64,000 nt of DNA from Nocardiopsis alba DSM 43377 (GTDB lineage Bacteria; Actinomycetota; Actinomycetes; Streptosporangiales; Streptosporangiaceae), in NCBI RefSeq assembly GCF_000341225.1, contig NZ_ANAC01000022.1, positions 93,610 to 157,609 on the forward strand, in the 5' to 3' direction. How positions within the stretch are numbered: the stretch's first letter is position 1; every line of letters starts with the position of its first letter. The notes under the pieces are model-generated. The model saw nothing but the letters and a program-made list of their open reading frames with translations. It was not told the origin of the DNA and searched no databases. Position numbers and translations under genes: made by a program. Below are positions 25,679-34,227 of the stretch, in pieces.

Positions 25679-26512
25679 GTGAAGCCTCGCATCAGCCGCC
25701 CCGGCACGCTCCGTGCCGCGTCGGCCGTGTGCGCGGCCCTGCCCTCCTTCATCGGCCTTCCCCTGTTGCTCGGCGCCTTCCTCACCGTGTTGTGGCTGTC
25801 GGCGGCGCCCGCGCAGGCCGAGGCCCTGAGCGCTTCGGAGCCCCTCCAGAGTCTGGGCCAGGGCCGGACGCTCGAACGGGTCGAGGAGGTCGCCGCGCCG
25901 GTGACCGACACCCTCGGCACCGTCCACCAGCGGCTGGAAGAGGGCACCGGCGAGGCGGCGGCCACCGCCACGATCCTCCCCGAGCCCTCCGTCTCCGAGT
26001 TCCGCGGCGAGGTACGCGGGGTCTTCACCGAGGTCGACCGCGTCCGTGAGGAGGCGACCGAACTCGGTCCGCTCCCCATGCCGTCCGTCCGCGAGACGAC
26101 CACCGCGAGCCCCGACACGGTCGAGGCCCCGAAGGACGAGGCCGCCGACGAGGAGGGCCCTCGCCCCTCCCGAGAGATCCAGGAGACCGAGGCCCCTCTC
26201 GACTCCGTGCCGCCCACGGAGCGGATCACGTCCGCACCGGTCTCCGGCGGAGCGAACGAGGCCCCGGGCGAGAACGCCACCGTCGACGACGACACCGACG
26301 TCGAGCCGGTCGCCGAGCCGCACCGTGCCCAGGGCACCACCGGTTCCCCGGCACCCTCCACCGGAGGTCCCGCCCCGGCCGCCGCCGTCGCCGGCTACCT
26401 GGCCTCCGCCACCCTGCCCGGCCCGGACTCCACCGCCGTGCTCATCGGGTCCCGCGCGCCGCACGCCGGCCCGACCGACCCGGCCGACGACCCCACGGTC
26501 TCGCCCGACTAG
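25679..26512 (+). CDS. Secreted acidic Pro/Ala-rich protein of unknown function
   Basis: 277 residues. A long Sec-type N-terminus (SAVCAALPSFIGLPLLLGAFLTVLWLSAAPAQA) predicts cleavage after AQA near residue 47. The rest is acidic and low in hydrophobics (EEVAAPVTDTLGTV, VDRVREEATELGPL, EKDEAADEEGP-like runs), consistent with an extended or cell-wall-spanning secreted protein, ending with a mildly hydrophobic C-terminal stretch (AAAVAGYLASATLPGP). I recognise no domain. GTG at 25679 has GGAGG seven bases upstream and is preferred over the ATG at 25661. The next gene, also secreted and acidic, follows after 201 bp. Confidence 0.7.
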   Translation: MKPRISRPGTLRAASAVCAALPSFIGLPLLLGAFLTVLWLSAAPAQAEALSASEPLQSLGQGRTLERVEEVAAPVTDTLGTVHQRLEEGTGEAAATATILPEPSVSEFRGEVRGVFTEVDRVREEATELGPLPMPSVRETTTASPDTVEAPKDEAADEEGPRPSREIQETEAPLDSVPPTERITSAPVSGGANEAPGENATVDDDTDVEPVAEPHRAQGTTGSPAPSTGGPAPAAAVAGYLASATLPGPDSTAVLIGSRAPHAGPTDPADDPTVSPD

Positions 26513-26713
26513 CGAACGGACCGAGCGCGCCTTCACGCGCGCCCCGGACCCGTTCCCAGCACGTCCTTCTTCTTCCTGGGAGCTGACCTGAGTCCCGTGC
26601 CGTCGTTCACGTGATTCACGTCAGCCGGTGGTCCACCCGGCTCCGCAAGGCCGCCGTCCCCACGACGGCGCGGCCGTCCCGTCAACACATGGCTTCACGA
26701 GGGAAGGAACCCC

Positions 26714-27934
26714 ATGACCAAGACCCGACGCCTCTCCGCCCGAACCATCCTCCTCGCCGCCGGAGCGGCCGGGTTCGTGGCCCTCGGTTCCGGTGTCGCC
26801 GGAGCCGAGGGGCTCCAGGCGCCGCTGAACGACGTGGTCTCCCCGCTCGCCGAGCAGGCGCTCGTCAAGGGCGTCGCGCCGACCGTGAACAAGATCGCCC
26901 CCGAGGGCGTCACCCCCATCGCCGGGGCCACCTTGGAGGAGCTCCAGGCCAGCGCCAACGACCCCGGCCGCGGCGCCCCCGACCTGGGCGCCGCCCTGCC
27001 GGACTCCCCTTTGGCGAACACGCTCTCCGAGACCCGTAGCGCCACCGGCATGGACGGGAACCCGCACGACACCATCGGTCACACGGCGGGGGCGGCCCTG
27101 GAGTCCACCGCGCAGGACGCGGGCGCGTCCCTGGAGTCCACCGCCAAGGGCGCCGGAGACCGGTTCGAGCAGTCCGCGAACGAGGTGCTGCCGCACACGG
27201 TGGTGGCCGTGGCCGAGCTGCGCGACGAGGTGCTCACCCTGCCCGAGGCGGGCGACCTCCGGCTCCCCTCGACCGACTCCGCCCGACTGCCCGAGCTGTC
27301 CGAGGCCCCCTCGCTCACCGAGGTGACCGACCTGGGCTCGGTGACCGATCTGACCGGCGGCAACAGCCTGGAGCTTCCGGTGGAGGGCTCCACCGAGCGG
27401 ATGAGCCACACGGAGGGCTCGATCCCGACCGCGCCCAACGTGTGGGACCTGGCCGCCGGCTTCGGTGTGGAGACGCCCAAGCGGATCCAGGACGTCGTGG
27501 AGTCCACCGAGTTGACTCAGGACAACTACGTCAGCCTCGGCGAGGAGGAGGTCCTGGGCATGGTGGGCAACCGCGCCTGGGACGACGCCCCGGCCGTCGT
27601 GCCCCAGAGCTCTCCCGAGGCCCCGGCCCTGACCGACCTGACCGGCGCGGTGGTCGACGGGGTCTCCTCGAACGGCCTCTCCGACTCGGTGAGCCTCAAC
27701 GGGCCCCTGGCCGACAACGAGCTGCCCCAGGTCGCCGAGGGCGTGGACACCACCACCGTCGAGGACCTGGTCGCCGGACTGAGCCGCGGCACCGACCTGC
27801 TCAACGACATCGACACCAGCGACCTGGTGTCGATCGAGGGCGGCACCGTCGAGCCCGAGACCCCCGAGGGCATGACCCAGCACCCCACCTTCATGGACCT
27901 GCCCGGTTCCGAGGCCCTCCCCGTGATCAGCTAG
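26714..27934 (+). CDS. Secreted acidic protein of unknown function
   Basis: 406 residues. Signal peptide MTKTRRLSARTILLAAGAAGFVALGSGVAGA, cleavage after AGA about residue 31. The mature part is rich in Asp, Glu, Leu, Thr and Ser with recurrent LTEVTDLGSVTDL-like segments (DLRLPSTDSARLPELSEAPSL; TDLGSVTDLTGG), and lacks cysteine. Downstream terminator is clear. The Ala/Glu pattern near 110-140 (AALESTAQDAGASLESTAKG) suggests helical or coiled-coil character. No enzymatic motif. GGAAGGA precedes the ATG by six bases. Not similar in sequence to the preceding secreted protein apart from composition. Confidence 0.72.
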   Translation: MTKTRRLSARTILLAAGAAGFVALGSGVAGAEGLQAPLNDVVSPLAEQALVKGVAPTVNKIAPEGVTPIAGATLEELQASANDPGRGAPDLGAALPDSPLANTLSETRSATGMDGNPHDTIGHTAGAALESTAQDAGASLESTAKGAGDRFEQSANEVLPHTVVAVAELRDEVLTLPEAGDLRLPSTDSARLPELSEAPSLTEVTDLGSVTDLTGGNSLELPVEGSTERMSHTEGSIPTAPNVWDLAAGFGVETPKRIQDVVESTELTQDNYVSLGEEEVLGMVGNRAWDDAPAVVPQSSPEAPALTDLTGAVVDGVSSNGLSDSVSLNGPLADNELPQVAEGVDTTTVEDLVAGLSRGTDLLNDIDTSDLVSIEGGTVEPETPEGMTQHPTFMDLPGSEALPVIS

Positions 27935-27951
27935 CCCACATACGCCTCATC

Positions 27952-27983
27952 GACGGCGCCGTCCCCTTCGGGGCGGCGCCGTC
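27952..27983 (+). terminator. Hairpin terminator after the secreted protein gene
   Basis: Arms 27952-27961 and 27974-27983, extended inward by the CCCC/GGGG pairing within the loop; located 18 nt after the stop. Confidence 0.8.
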
Positions 27984-28001
27984 CCTCGTCCTCGGAGGGG
28001 A

Positions 28002-29198
28002 TCACGCACCGGCCCCGGCGGGGAGATGCTCGTCCAAGGGGAGGTTGTAGGCCTTCCTCTGCTCCACCGACGGCCTCATCCTCTGTCCCAGCCGGGAGGC
28101 CCCGTCCAGGAGCCAGGACCGTACGTACGTTCCGATCGCCCCGGAACTCGGGACGAAGATCTCGCCGTTCGCTTGGGACGTGAGGATGTTGGCGTCGACC
28201 AGACCGCGCATCGCCCGTTCATAGGCGGGAAAGGCGACCCGGTGGTCGCCGCGTGCCTTGGCGAGCTCTCCGCCGAGGACGCACGCGCCCGTGAGGGCGA
28301 GGGAGCCTCCCTGAGTGGTCATCGGTTCGAGCGCGTGGCCCGCGTCCCCCAGGAGGACCGTTCGGCCCAGGCTCCAGGAGTCCATGCGGACCTGCGCCGA
28401 GGGGGTCGTGTACGTCGTGCGGGCGTGCTCCATGGCCTCCAGCAGACGCCTCGTCTCCTCGCCGTCCCTCTCGAAACGTTTCCGGAGCAGTGCCCGGTGG
28501 CCCTCCACGTCGGTCAGGGGTTCGGGGTCGCGGGTGAGGAGGAAGCACTCCAGCAGCTCGGTGCCGGGGGTGGGCTGGAGGAGTGTCCCGCGTCGGGCTC
28601 GTGCCCGTCCGATCATGTGGCGTACGGGTCCCAGGTGATTCTCGATGTCGAAGAGGGCGATATTGGTGCCCTTGTAGTGGAGGAAGCGCTCTTCGGGGCC
28701 GAAGACCAGGGAACGCACGCCGGAGTGGACTCCGTCGGCTCCGACGACGAGGTCGAAGTCGCGTGAGGGCCGGTTCTCGAAATCGACGAGGATGCCTTCC
28801 TCCGTCTCCCGGAGCCCGGTGACCGTGTCGTCGAACAGGTACTCCACGTCGTCTCGCACGTGCCGGTACAGGAGTTCGGCCAGGTCTCCGCGTCGGATCA
28901 TCAGCCCTGTCTCGTCGGAGAGCCGCGGAGCCCCGTTGGGCATCACCAGCCGGCGCCCTCCGTAGTCGAGGTGGATCTCGTCGGGTGTGGGGCCGCCCGC
29001 CCTCCTGGCCTCGTCGAGGACGCCGATCCGTCTCAGGGCGTCGATCCCGACCCCGTCGATCTGGATACCGTGCCCTCCGGCGCGAACCTCCGGAGCACGC
29101 TCCACGATGGTGGGTCGGAAGCCGTACGCGCGCAGCAGGTGCGCGAGCGCCGGGCCGGCGATCCCTCCCCCCGATATCAGGACACGCGGTCCGGACAT
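28002..29198 (-). CDS. FAD-dependent aromatic-type monooxygenase (PHBH fold)
   Basis: 398 residues with the three FAD motifs of class A flavoprotein monooxygenases: GGGIAGPALAHLLRAYG at the N-terminus, DLVVGADGVHSGVR in the middle (the DG motif) and RTVLLGDAGHALEPMTTQGG near residue 280. The closest functional type is tetracycline-modifying or aromatic hydroxylase-like proteins; substrate unknown. The ATG at 29198 has GGGAGG six bases upstream, better than an upstream ATG at 29234. A candidate operator (GTACGTAC at 29238-29245) overlaps its putative -10, suggesting local repression by a TetR-like protein, whose gene is not in the vicinity. Confidence 0.88.
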   Translation of the reverse strand: MSGPRVLISGGGIAGPALAHLLRAYGFRPTIVERAPEVRAGGHGIQIDGVGIDALRRIGVLDEARRAGGPTPDEIHLDYGGRRLVMPNGAPRLSDETGLMIRRGDLAELLYRHVRDDVEYLFDDTVTGLRETEEGILVDFENRPSRDFDLVVGADGVHSGVRSLVFGPEERFLHYKGTNIALFDIENHLGPVRHMIGRARARRGTLLQPTPGTELLECFLLTRDPEPLTDVEGHRALLRKRFERDGEETRRLLEAMEHARTTYTTPSAQVRMDSWSLGRTVLLGDAGHALEPMTTQGGSLALTGACVLGGELAKARGDHRVAFPAYERAMRGLVDANILTSQANGEIFVPSSGAIGTYVRSWLLDGASRLGQRMRPSVEQRKAYNLPLDEHLPAGAGA

Positions 29199-29234
29199 AT
29201 CGACCTCCCGAGAAACGAACGACGCTTTTTTCAT

Positions 29235-29247
29235 ATTGTACGTACGT
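29235..29247 (-). promoter_or_regulatory. -10 element with overlapping ACGTACGT operator, FAD monooxygenase
   Basis: On the minus strand TACAAT (29240-29235) matches the -10 consensus. It is overlapped by the self-complementary ACGTACGT at 29240-29247, a common core of TetR-family operators. No clear -35. A second copy of GTACGTACGT lies inside the gene at 28121-28130. Confidence 0.5.
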
Positions 29248-29296
29248 TCGAATCACCGACGGCGAGGCCATCACGGCGAGAGACACCGCGTTCCGG

Positions 29297-30748
29297 TCAG
29301 GAGCAGTCCTCGTAGACCGTGGAGAAGATGCCGTCCGCGAGGTCGTAACAGACCCCGACCGGCGAGTGGCCCCGAACGTCCTCCTCATGGTCGGGGGAGG
29401 TCAGGACGAGGAGCCCTCGCTCCGGCGCCCCCTCGAAGACGAGACGTCCCCGCTCCCCGAAGGCGCCCTCCTCCGACGCGGGCACGACCTCCCCCTCCGG
29501 AGAGACCACCGTGAACCACGCGCCGTCGATGACCGGACCGTTCCCTCGGGCGGCCGCGAACGTCATGGCGACCCCCTCGTCCCGGGCCTCCATCCCCTCG
29601 ACGGTCATGGACGAGCTCGCGGGCCCCGGGTCCAGGACGAACCTGCCGTGGGGACCGCGGTCCACGTCCTCGTCCCACCCCCGGGTCCCCAGGTCGACGA
29701 TGGCCGCGGCCTCCACCACGTATCCGATGTTGGACCCCCGATCCCGCGCCGCCTCGGCGAACGGATCCGTGGTCGTCCCCCCGACCTCGGAGGTCCCCTC
29801 GGTGAGGGCCTCCGGTTCCGTCTCGGCCCCGGTGTCCACCCACGGCCGGGCCGCCACGAGCCCCGCGGTCGCCGCCAACACCACCGCCATCGCCCCCGCC
29901 GCGACGATCGGTCCGCGCCGCCACCGTCGGGGCCTCGGGCGCGCGGCGAGCCACCTTCGCGCCGCCGGATCGTGCTCCAGCAGTCGTTCCAACAGCCACG
30001 CCGCGTCCGGGCGCCGGTCGACCTCCTTGACGAGCGCCGCCTCGACCAACGGACGCAGGGGCTCGGGGACACCGTCCAGATCGGGCTCGGCGCCCAGGAC
30101 CCGGGCGGTCACGACCTGAGGGGCACCTCGCCCGAAGGGCGGCCGTCCCGTCGTCGCGTACGCCACGAGGGCGCCCCAGGCGAACACGTCGGCAGCCGGT
30201 GTGGAGAGGCCGTGGACATGGCGTTCCGGGGCGATCCATCCGGAGGAGCCCACCACCCCTCCGGTCCTGGTCAGCGCGGTCCCGTCGAGGGCCCGGGCGA
30301 TCCCGAAGTCCACCACTCGGGGCCCGTCGGGCCCCAGGAGCACGTTCCCCGGTTTCAGGTCGCGGTGCATCACCCCTTGGGCGTGCAGGTCCCGCAGCGC
30401 CGCCAGGACCCCGGTGGCCAGAACGGCCGCCCTCCCACCGGTCAGCGGCCCCGAGCCGATGATCCGGTCGAGGGACGCGCCCCGCACCAGCTCCGTGGCC
30501 AGCCACGGGACCGGCGCCTCGGTGTCGGCGCCGACGAAACGCGGTACGTGCGCGCTGCGCACCCGGCGGACCAGGTGGACCTCCTGGCGGAAGCGCTCAC
30601 GGAACTCCCTCGATCCGGCGAACTCGGCGTGCACGGTCTTGACCGCGACGTCGCGACCGCCGCTCCGGGCCCGGTACACCGTGCCCATTCCACCGGAGCC
30701 CAACCGTTCCAGCACCCGGTAGGGGCCCACCCTCGTCGGCCCGCTCAT
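29297..30748 (-). CDS. Serine/threonine protein kinase with C-terminal extracytoplasmic domain (A)
   Basis: 483 residues. Hanks-type kinase domain 1-265: glycine loop LGSGGMGTVYRA, Lys in DVAVKTVHAE, catalytic loop HRDLKPGN, DFG in VVDFGIARAL, and WIAPERHVHG in place of the more usual APE. A basic segment and one membrane helix (VAAGAMAVVLAATAGLVAARP, about residues 310-330) lead to an extracytoplasmic domain of about 150 residues, ending with two cysteines (VCYDLADGIFSTVYEDC). There are no PASTA repeats. The ATG overlaps the stop of the upstream kinase gene by 4 nt. The short extracytoplasmic segment SPDHEEDVRG is echoed in the other kinase, so the two sensors may be distant paralogues. Confidence 0.9.
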   Translation of the reverse strand: MSGPTRVGPYRVLERLGSGGMGTVYRARSGGRDVAVKTVHAEFAGSREFRERFRQEVHLVRRVRSAHVPRFVGADTEAPVPWLATELVRGASLDRIIGSGPLTGGRAAVLATGVLAALRDLHAQGVMHRDLKPGNVLLGPDGPRVVDFGIARALDGTALTRTGGVVGSSGWIAPERHVHGLSTPAADVFAWGALVAYATTGRPPFGRGAPQVVTARVLGAEPDLDGVPEPLRPLVEAALVKEVDRRPDAAWLLERLLEHDPAARRWLAARPRPRRWRRGPIVAAGAMAVVLAATAGLVAARPWVDTGAETEPEALTEGTSEVGGTTTDPFAEAARDRGSNIGYVVEAAAIVDLGTRGWDEDVDRGPHGRFVLDPGPASSSMTVEGMEARDEGVAMTFAAARGNGPVIDGAWFTVVSPEGEVVPASEEGAFGERGRLVFEGAPERGLLVLTSPDHEEDVRGHSPVGVCYDLADGIFSTVYEDCS

Positions 30749-32451
30749 CCGGTGAACCAGGCGGGGTCGCAGTCTCCGGCCTGGTGGAGCGGGCTGATCG
30801 TCTCCCCTTCGGGGGCGTCGGACGCCAGGCACTTCTCGGCGGCGATACCCACGACCTCCTGCCGCGTACTGTCCGCGAAGTAGGACTCCACCCCGTTCAG
30901 GTACTCCCCCGGGATCCCGATGTTGAGCGCGCTCCGATCGGGGAGCCCCTCGAAGGTCACCTCGAACTCGTCCCTGGTGTGGTCGGGACTCAACACGAGC
31001 AGGACCCCGTCCTCCTCGGGTGTGAACACCTGGATCTCATCCGTGTCCATGTCCCCGCCGAGGAAGCCGGGCGGGAGGACGTCGGCCCTGACGTCCCGGC
31101 TGTGCAGGACCATGTCGCCCGCGTCGCCTCCGTAGACGCCCTCGCCCCGCACCACGACGTCGTTCCCCTCGCGGCGGGCGCTCAGCGTGATGGCCCCGAT
31201 GATCTCGCCCTCTTCGGTGATGGCCGTTCCGGGCGGGCCGGGCTCCATCCTGTAGAGCCGGACCGTGTCGGCCACCGTGGCGGAGAGGCCCACCACACCG
31301 GTGAGCTCCTCGTAGGAGCCCGACAGCACGTTGATGCCACTGTGGTCCGGTACCTCGGCGGGATCCTCGGCCTCGGCGACCGGGTCCTCCGCTCCCCCGA
31401 CGTCCGGGTTCGATCTGCTTCCGGCCCACCACGCCCCACCGGCCACCAGGCCCAGGGCCGTCACGGCGGCGACGGCGACGAGGAACCCCCGCCCCCTCTT
31501 CCGGGGCGTCGGGCTCCGGCGGATCGGCCCTTCGCCCCAGACGGACAGGTCGGGACGTGGCCCGGCCTTCCAGGAGGCGTCGAGCAGCACTTGTGTGTTC
31601 CGGACCGTCGGATCCGCGCCCACCAGTTCGGCCATCGCCCGGTCGGCGGTGGGGCGCGAGGCCGGGTCCTTGGCCAGGGCCGCCGTGACCACGGGGAGCA
31701 CTTCGGCGGGGACACCGGTGGTGTCGGGCTCCTCGTGGGCCACCCGGTAGGCGAGGGTGTCGGCCTCCCCCTGGCCGAAGGGGTCGCGTCCGGTCGCGGC
31801 GAAGACGACCATCGCCCCCCAGGCGAAGAGGTCGGCGGCGGGGGTGGGGTCGGCCCCCGCGTACAGTTCGGGCGCGACCCATCCGGGGGTGCCGAACAGG
31901 CCACCGGTGCGGGTCACCACGGTCTCGCCCAGGGCCCGGGCGATCCCGAAGTCCAGCACCCTGGGCCCGTCGGGGGCCAGGATCACGTTGGCCGGTTTGA
32001 GGTCGCGGTGGACGATCCCCTGGGCGTGGACGGCCCGCAGCGCCTCGGCGGTCCCCACCGCGAAGGCCCTGAGGACCTCGCCGGTCAGCGGACCTCGAGC
32101 CTGGACCCGCTGTCTCAGGGTGGGGCCCGGCACGTACTCGGTGGCCATCCAGGGGATCTCGCCGGCCACGTCGGCGCCGAGGAAGCGCGGGGTACAGAGT
32201 CCGTCGACCCGGGAGACGAGGTCGACCTCTCGGGCGAAGCGGGCCCGGAAGCCCCGGTCGGCGGCCAGTCGGGCGTGCACGGTCTTGACCGCGACGGGGA
32301 CGCCGTTCGGGTCCAGGGCCCCGTACACCACTCCCATGCCACCGGCGCCGAGCCGTCCGATCAGTCGGTGGGGGCCGACGTGTTCGGGGTCGTCGGGACG
32401 TAGGGGGGACAGGCCGGGAATCCGTCGGCTCTGCTGAGTGGGTGCGCTCAC
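30745..32451 (-). CDS. Serine/threonine protein kinase with C-terminal extracytoplasmic domain (B)
   Basis: 568 residues from the GTG at 32451. Kinase domain about 20-280: LGAGGMGVVYGALDPNG, Lys in PVAVKTVHAR, HRDLKPANVI, VLDFGIARAL, and GTPGWVAPELY (the APE motif intact). A basic patch (RKRGRGFL) precedes the single membrane helix VAVAAVTALGLVAGGAWWAG. The outside domain (about 200 residues) has SPDHTRDEFEVTFEGL, like kinase A, and two C-terminal cysteines (KCLASDA; GDCDPAW). Ser/Thr kinases of this type regulate cell-envelope or developmental processes by phosphorylating FHA or other proteins. The two kinase genes form one operon with a 4-nt overlap. Start uncertain: the frame extends 31 codons upstream. 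Confidence 0.88.
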   Translation of the reverse strand: MSAPTQQSRRIPGLSPLRPDDPEHVGPHRLIGRLGAGGMGVVYGALDPNGVPVAVKTVHARLAADRGFRARFAREVDLVSRVDGLCTPRFLGADVAGEIPWMATEYVPGPTLRQRVQARGPLTGEVLRAFAVGTAEALRAVHAQGIVHRDLKPANVILAPDGPRVLDFGIARALGETVVTRTGGLFGTPGWVAPELYAGADPTPAADLFAWGAMVVFAATGRDPFGQGEADTLAYRVAHEEPDTTGVPAEVLPVVTAALAKDPASRPTADRAMAELVGADPTVRNTQVLLDASWKAGPRPDLSVWGEGPIRRSPTPRKRGRGFLVAVAAVTALGLVAGGAWWAGSRSNPDVGGAEDPVAEAEDPAEVPDHSGINVLSGSYEELTGVVGLSATVADTVRLYRMEPGPPGTAITEEGEIIGAITLSARREGNDVVVRGEGVYGGDAGDMVLHSRDVRADVLPPGFLGGDMDTDEIQVFTPEEDGVLLVLSPDHTRDEFEVTFEGLPDRSALNIGIPGEYLNGVESYFADSTRQEVVGIAAEKCLASDAPEGETISPLHQAGDCDPAWFTG

Positions 32452-32585
32452 GGAAGGACTCTCGGTAGACGGTCGGGCTCCGTGCGGTGGGATGCGGTCC
32501 TCACTCGATCGGTTCCCCGGGAACCGTTGCCGTTTTGAGCCCATAAGTCGTGTTCATCCTCTTCGGCCGGCACAAGAATCGGTAC

Positions 32586-33013
32586 ATGGTTCTCGACAAG
32601 CTCCTCGCCCTCGGGGAAGAACGCCTCGCACGGAAGTACGGCGTCACCTGGGGCTCCACCTGGCACGACCCCGACCTCGTCGCGGCCCTCCCCCTCCTTC
32701 GCGCCGGTGACATCGCCACCGGCCTGTCCCTCCTCGACACCCCCGATCCCCAACTGCGCTCCCTGCGTCTGGACGTGCTCTCGAAAGAGGCCGTCCCGTT
32801 CCCGGCCGCGTTGGAGGCCGGGATGGACCACCCCGACCCCGAACCCGACCTGCTCCTGTGGGCGGGCACCGACGTGCCGCCGCCGTGCTCTCCCTGGCCG
32901 AAACCGTCGTGCCCGACGCCGGCGAAGAGCTCTGGAGCCACCTCGCGGTCCACGGTCCGTCCTACTACGCCGAGACGCGCTTCGAACTGCGGATCCCCCT
33001 GCCCAAGGTCTGA
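32586..33013 (+). pseudogene. Frameshifted small hypothetical gene
   Basis: Starting at the ATG at 32586 (an in-frame GTG at 32550 is possible) the frame encodes MVLDKLLALGEERLARKYGV and goes on coherently to LLLWAGTD. From about 32883 the coherent protein sequence continues in the frame one base back, as AAVLSLAETVVPDAGEELWS and on to RIPLPKV and the stop at 33011-33013. The two parts fit a single roughly 140-residue protein, so a one-base loss near the GCC-rich run at 32878-32885 has broken the gene, unless the base is an assembly error. Family unknown. Divergent from the kinase operon and followed by a strong hairpin. Confidence 0.6.
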
Positions 33014-33020
33014 ACACACG

Positions 33021-33054
33021 CGAAGGGCCCCACCCGCTCGGGTGGGGCCCTTCG
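33021..33054. terminator. 15-bp bidirectional hairpin terminator
   Basis: Arms 33021-33035 and 33040-33054 with a four-base loop, between the broken plus-strand gene and the convergent polyprenyl synthase gene, the last gene of the nuo block. Confidence 0.85.
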
Positions 33055-33073
33055 AAGCACGGTGCGGTTAGGC

Positions 33074-34078
33074 TCAGCCGGAGCGTTCCACCACGTAGTC
33101 GCACAGGGCCAGGAAGGCGTCCCTCGCCGGGATGTCGGGGAGGGTGCGCAGCTCGGCCCTGGCCTTGTCGGCCCATCCCTGAAGGGTCTCGTCGGCCTCG
33201 GTCATGGCCGGGTGCGGACGCAGCAGCGTCAGCGCCTCCTCGGCCTCGGCGTCGTCCAGCGGACGGCCCAGCAGCGACCTCAGACGCTCGTCGGCCGGGT
33301 CCTGGGAGCGCAGAGCGTAGAACATCGGCAGAGTGAGAACACCCTCGCGCAGGTCCGTACCGGGCGTCTTGCCCGACTCGGCGCTCTCGCTGGCCACGTC
33401 CAGGATGTCGTCGGCGAGCTGGAAGGCCATGCCCAGCGCGTCGCAGGCGCGGGTCAGGGTGCTCACCGTCTCGGGGTCGACCTTGCCGAACATGCCGCCG
33501 AACTCCGCGGAGGAGGCGATCAGCGAGGCCGTCTTGTCGTCGATGACGTCGAGGTAGTGGTCGAGCGGGTCGACGCCCTCTCGGGGCCCGGAAGTCTCCA
33601 GGATCTGGCCCTGGACCAGGCGGGCGAAGGTCTCGGCCTGGAGCCGGACCGCCTCGGTGCCCAGGTCGGCCAACATCATGGAGGCCTTGGCGAACACGTA
33701 GTCACCGGTGAGGATGGCGACGCTGTTGCCCCAGCGCTGGTTGGCGCTGGGCTTGCCCCGGCGCAGCTCGGCCTCGTCCATGACGTCGTCGTGGTAGAGC
33801 GTGGCCACGTGGGTCAGTTCGACCACGGCCGCCGCCGGGATGAGGTCGGGCACCTTGGGGTCGCCGAAGCGGGCGGCGAGCAGGACCAGCATGGCGCGGA
33901 AGCGCTTGCCTCCGGCCTCCAGCAGGTGGGAGGCGGCCTCGGTCAGCAACGGATCGCTCGACCGCACCGACTCCCGCAGGAGCTCCTCGACCTTCTCCAG
34001 GTCGTCCTGGATCTCCCGGGCGAGGGTCGGGTCGACTCTCGGGAGAGCGAGAAACCCGCTCGGGACAGCACCGCTCAC
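33074..34078 (-). CDS. Long-chain polyprenyl diphosphate synthase (menaquinone side chain)
   Basis: 334 residues from the GTG at 34078, which has GGTGGAG six bases upstream. First aspartate-rich motif DDVMD at 97-101 and second DDILD at 223-227, plus GGKRFRAML and GDYVFAKAS. All-trans polyprenyl synthases of this type condense isopentenyl diphosphate onto an allylic primer; the small residues upstream of the first motif fit a C35-C45 rather than short-chain product, but chain length cannot be read safely. Its position directly downstream of nuoN, with the demethylmenaquinone methyltransferase and a prenyl reductase in the same block, points to menaquinone. The upstream 126-nt extension of the frame was rejected. 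Confidence 0.9.
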   Translation of the reverse strand: MSGAVPSGFLALPRVDPTLAREIQDDLEKVEELLRESVRSSDPLLTEAASHLLEAGGKRFRAMLVLLAARFGDPKVPDLIPAAAVVELTHVATLYHDDVMDEAELRRGKPSANQRWGNSVAILTGDYVFAKASMMLADLGTEAVRLQAETFARLVQGQILETSGPREGVDPLDHYLDVIDDKTASLIASSAEFGGMFGKVDPETVSTLTRACDALGMAFQLADDILDVASESAESGKTPGTDLREGVLTLPMFYALRSQDPADERLRSLLGRPLDDAEAEEALTLLRPHPAMTEADETLQGWADKARAELRTLPDIPARDAFLALCDYVVERSG

Positions 34079-34227
34079 CGTAAAGCTCCACCTGTTGAAC
34101 GGGCGCGCGGACGCCTCTCCGGAGGAGGGGACCGCACGCTCAGCACATGAACATGATCCGACTTGCCACGGTATCCGACCCGGAATGAAGGTCCAAAGCC
34201 ACACCCGGGTCGGAGACCGTGGAAAAG

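Noticed and set aside
32878..32890. Programmed ribosomal frameshift in the small gene
   Set aside because: No slippery heptamer or downstream pseudoknot was recognised; a base loss or sequencing error in a GCC run is simpler.
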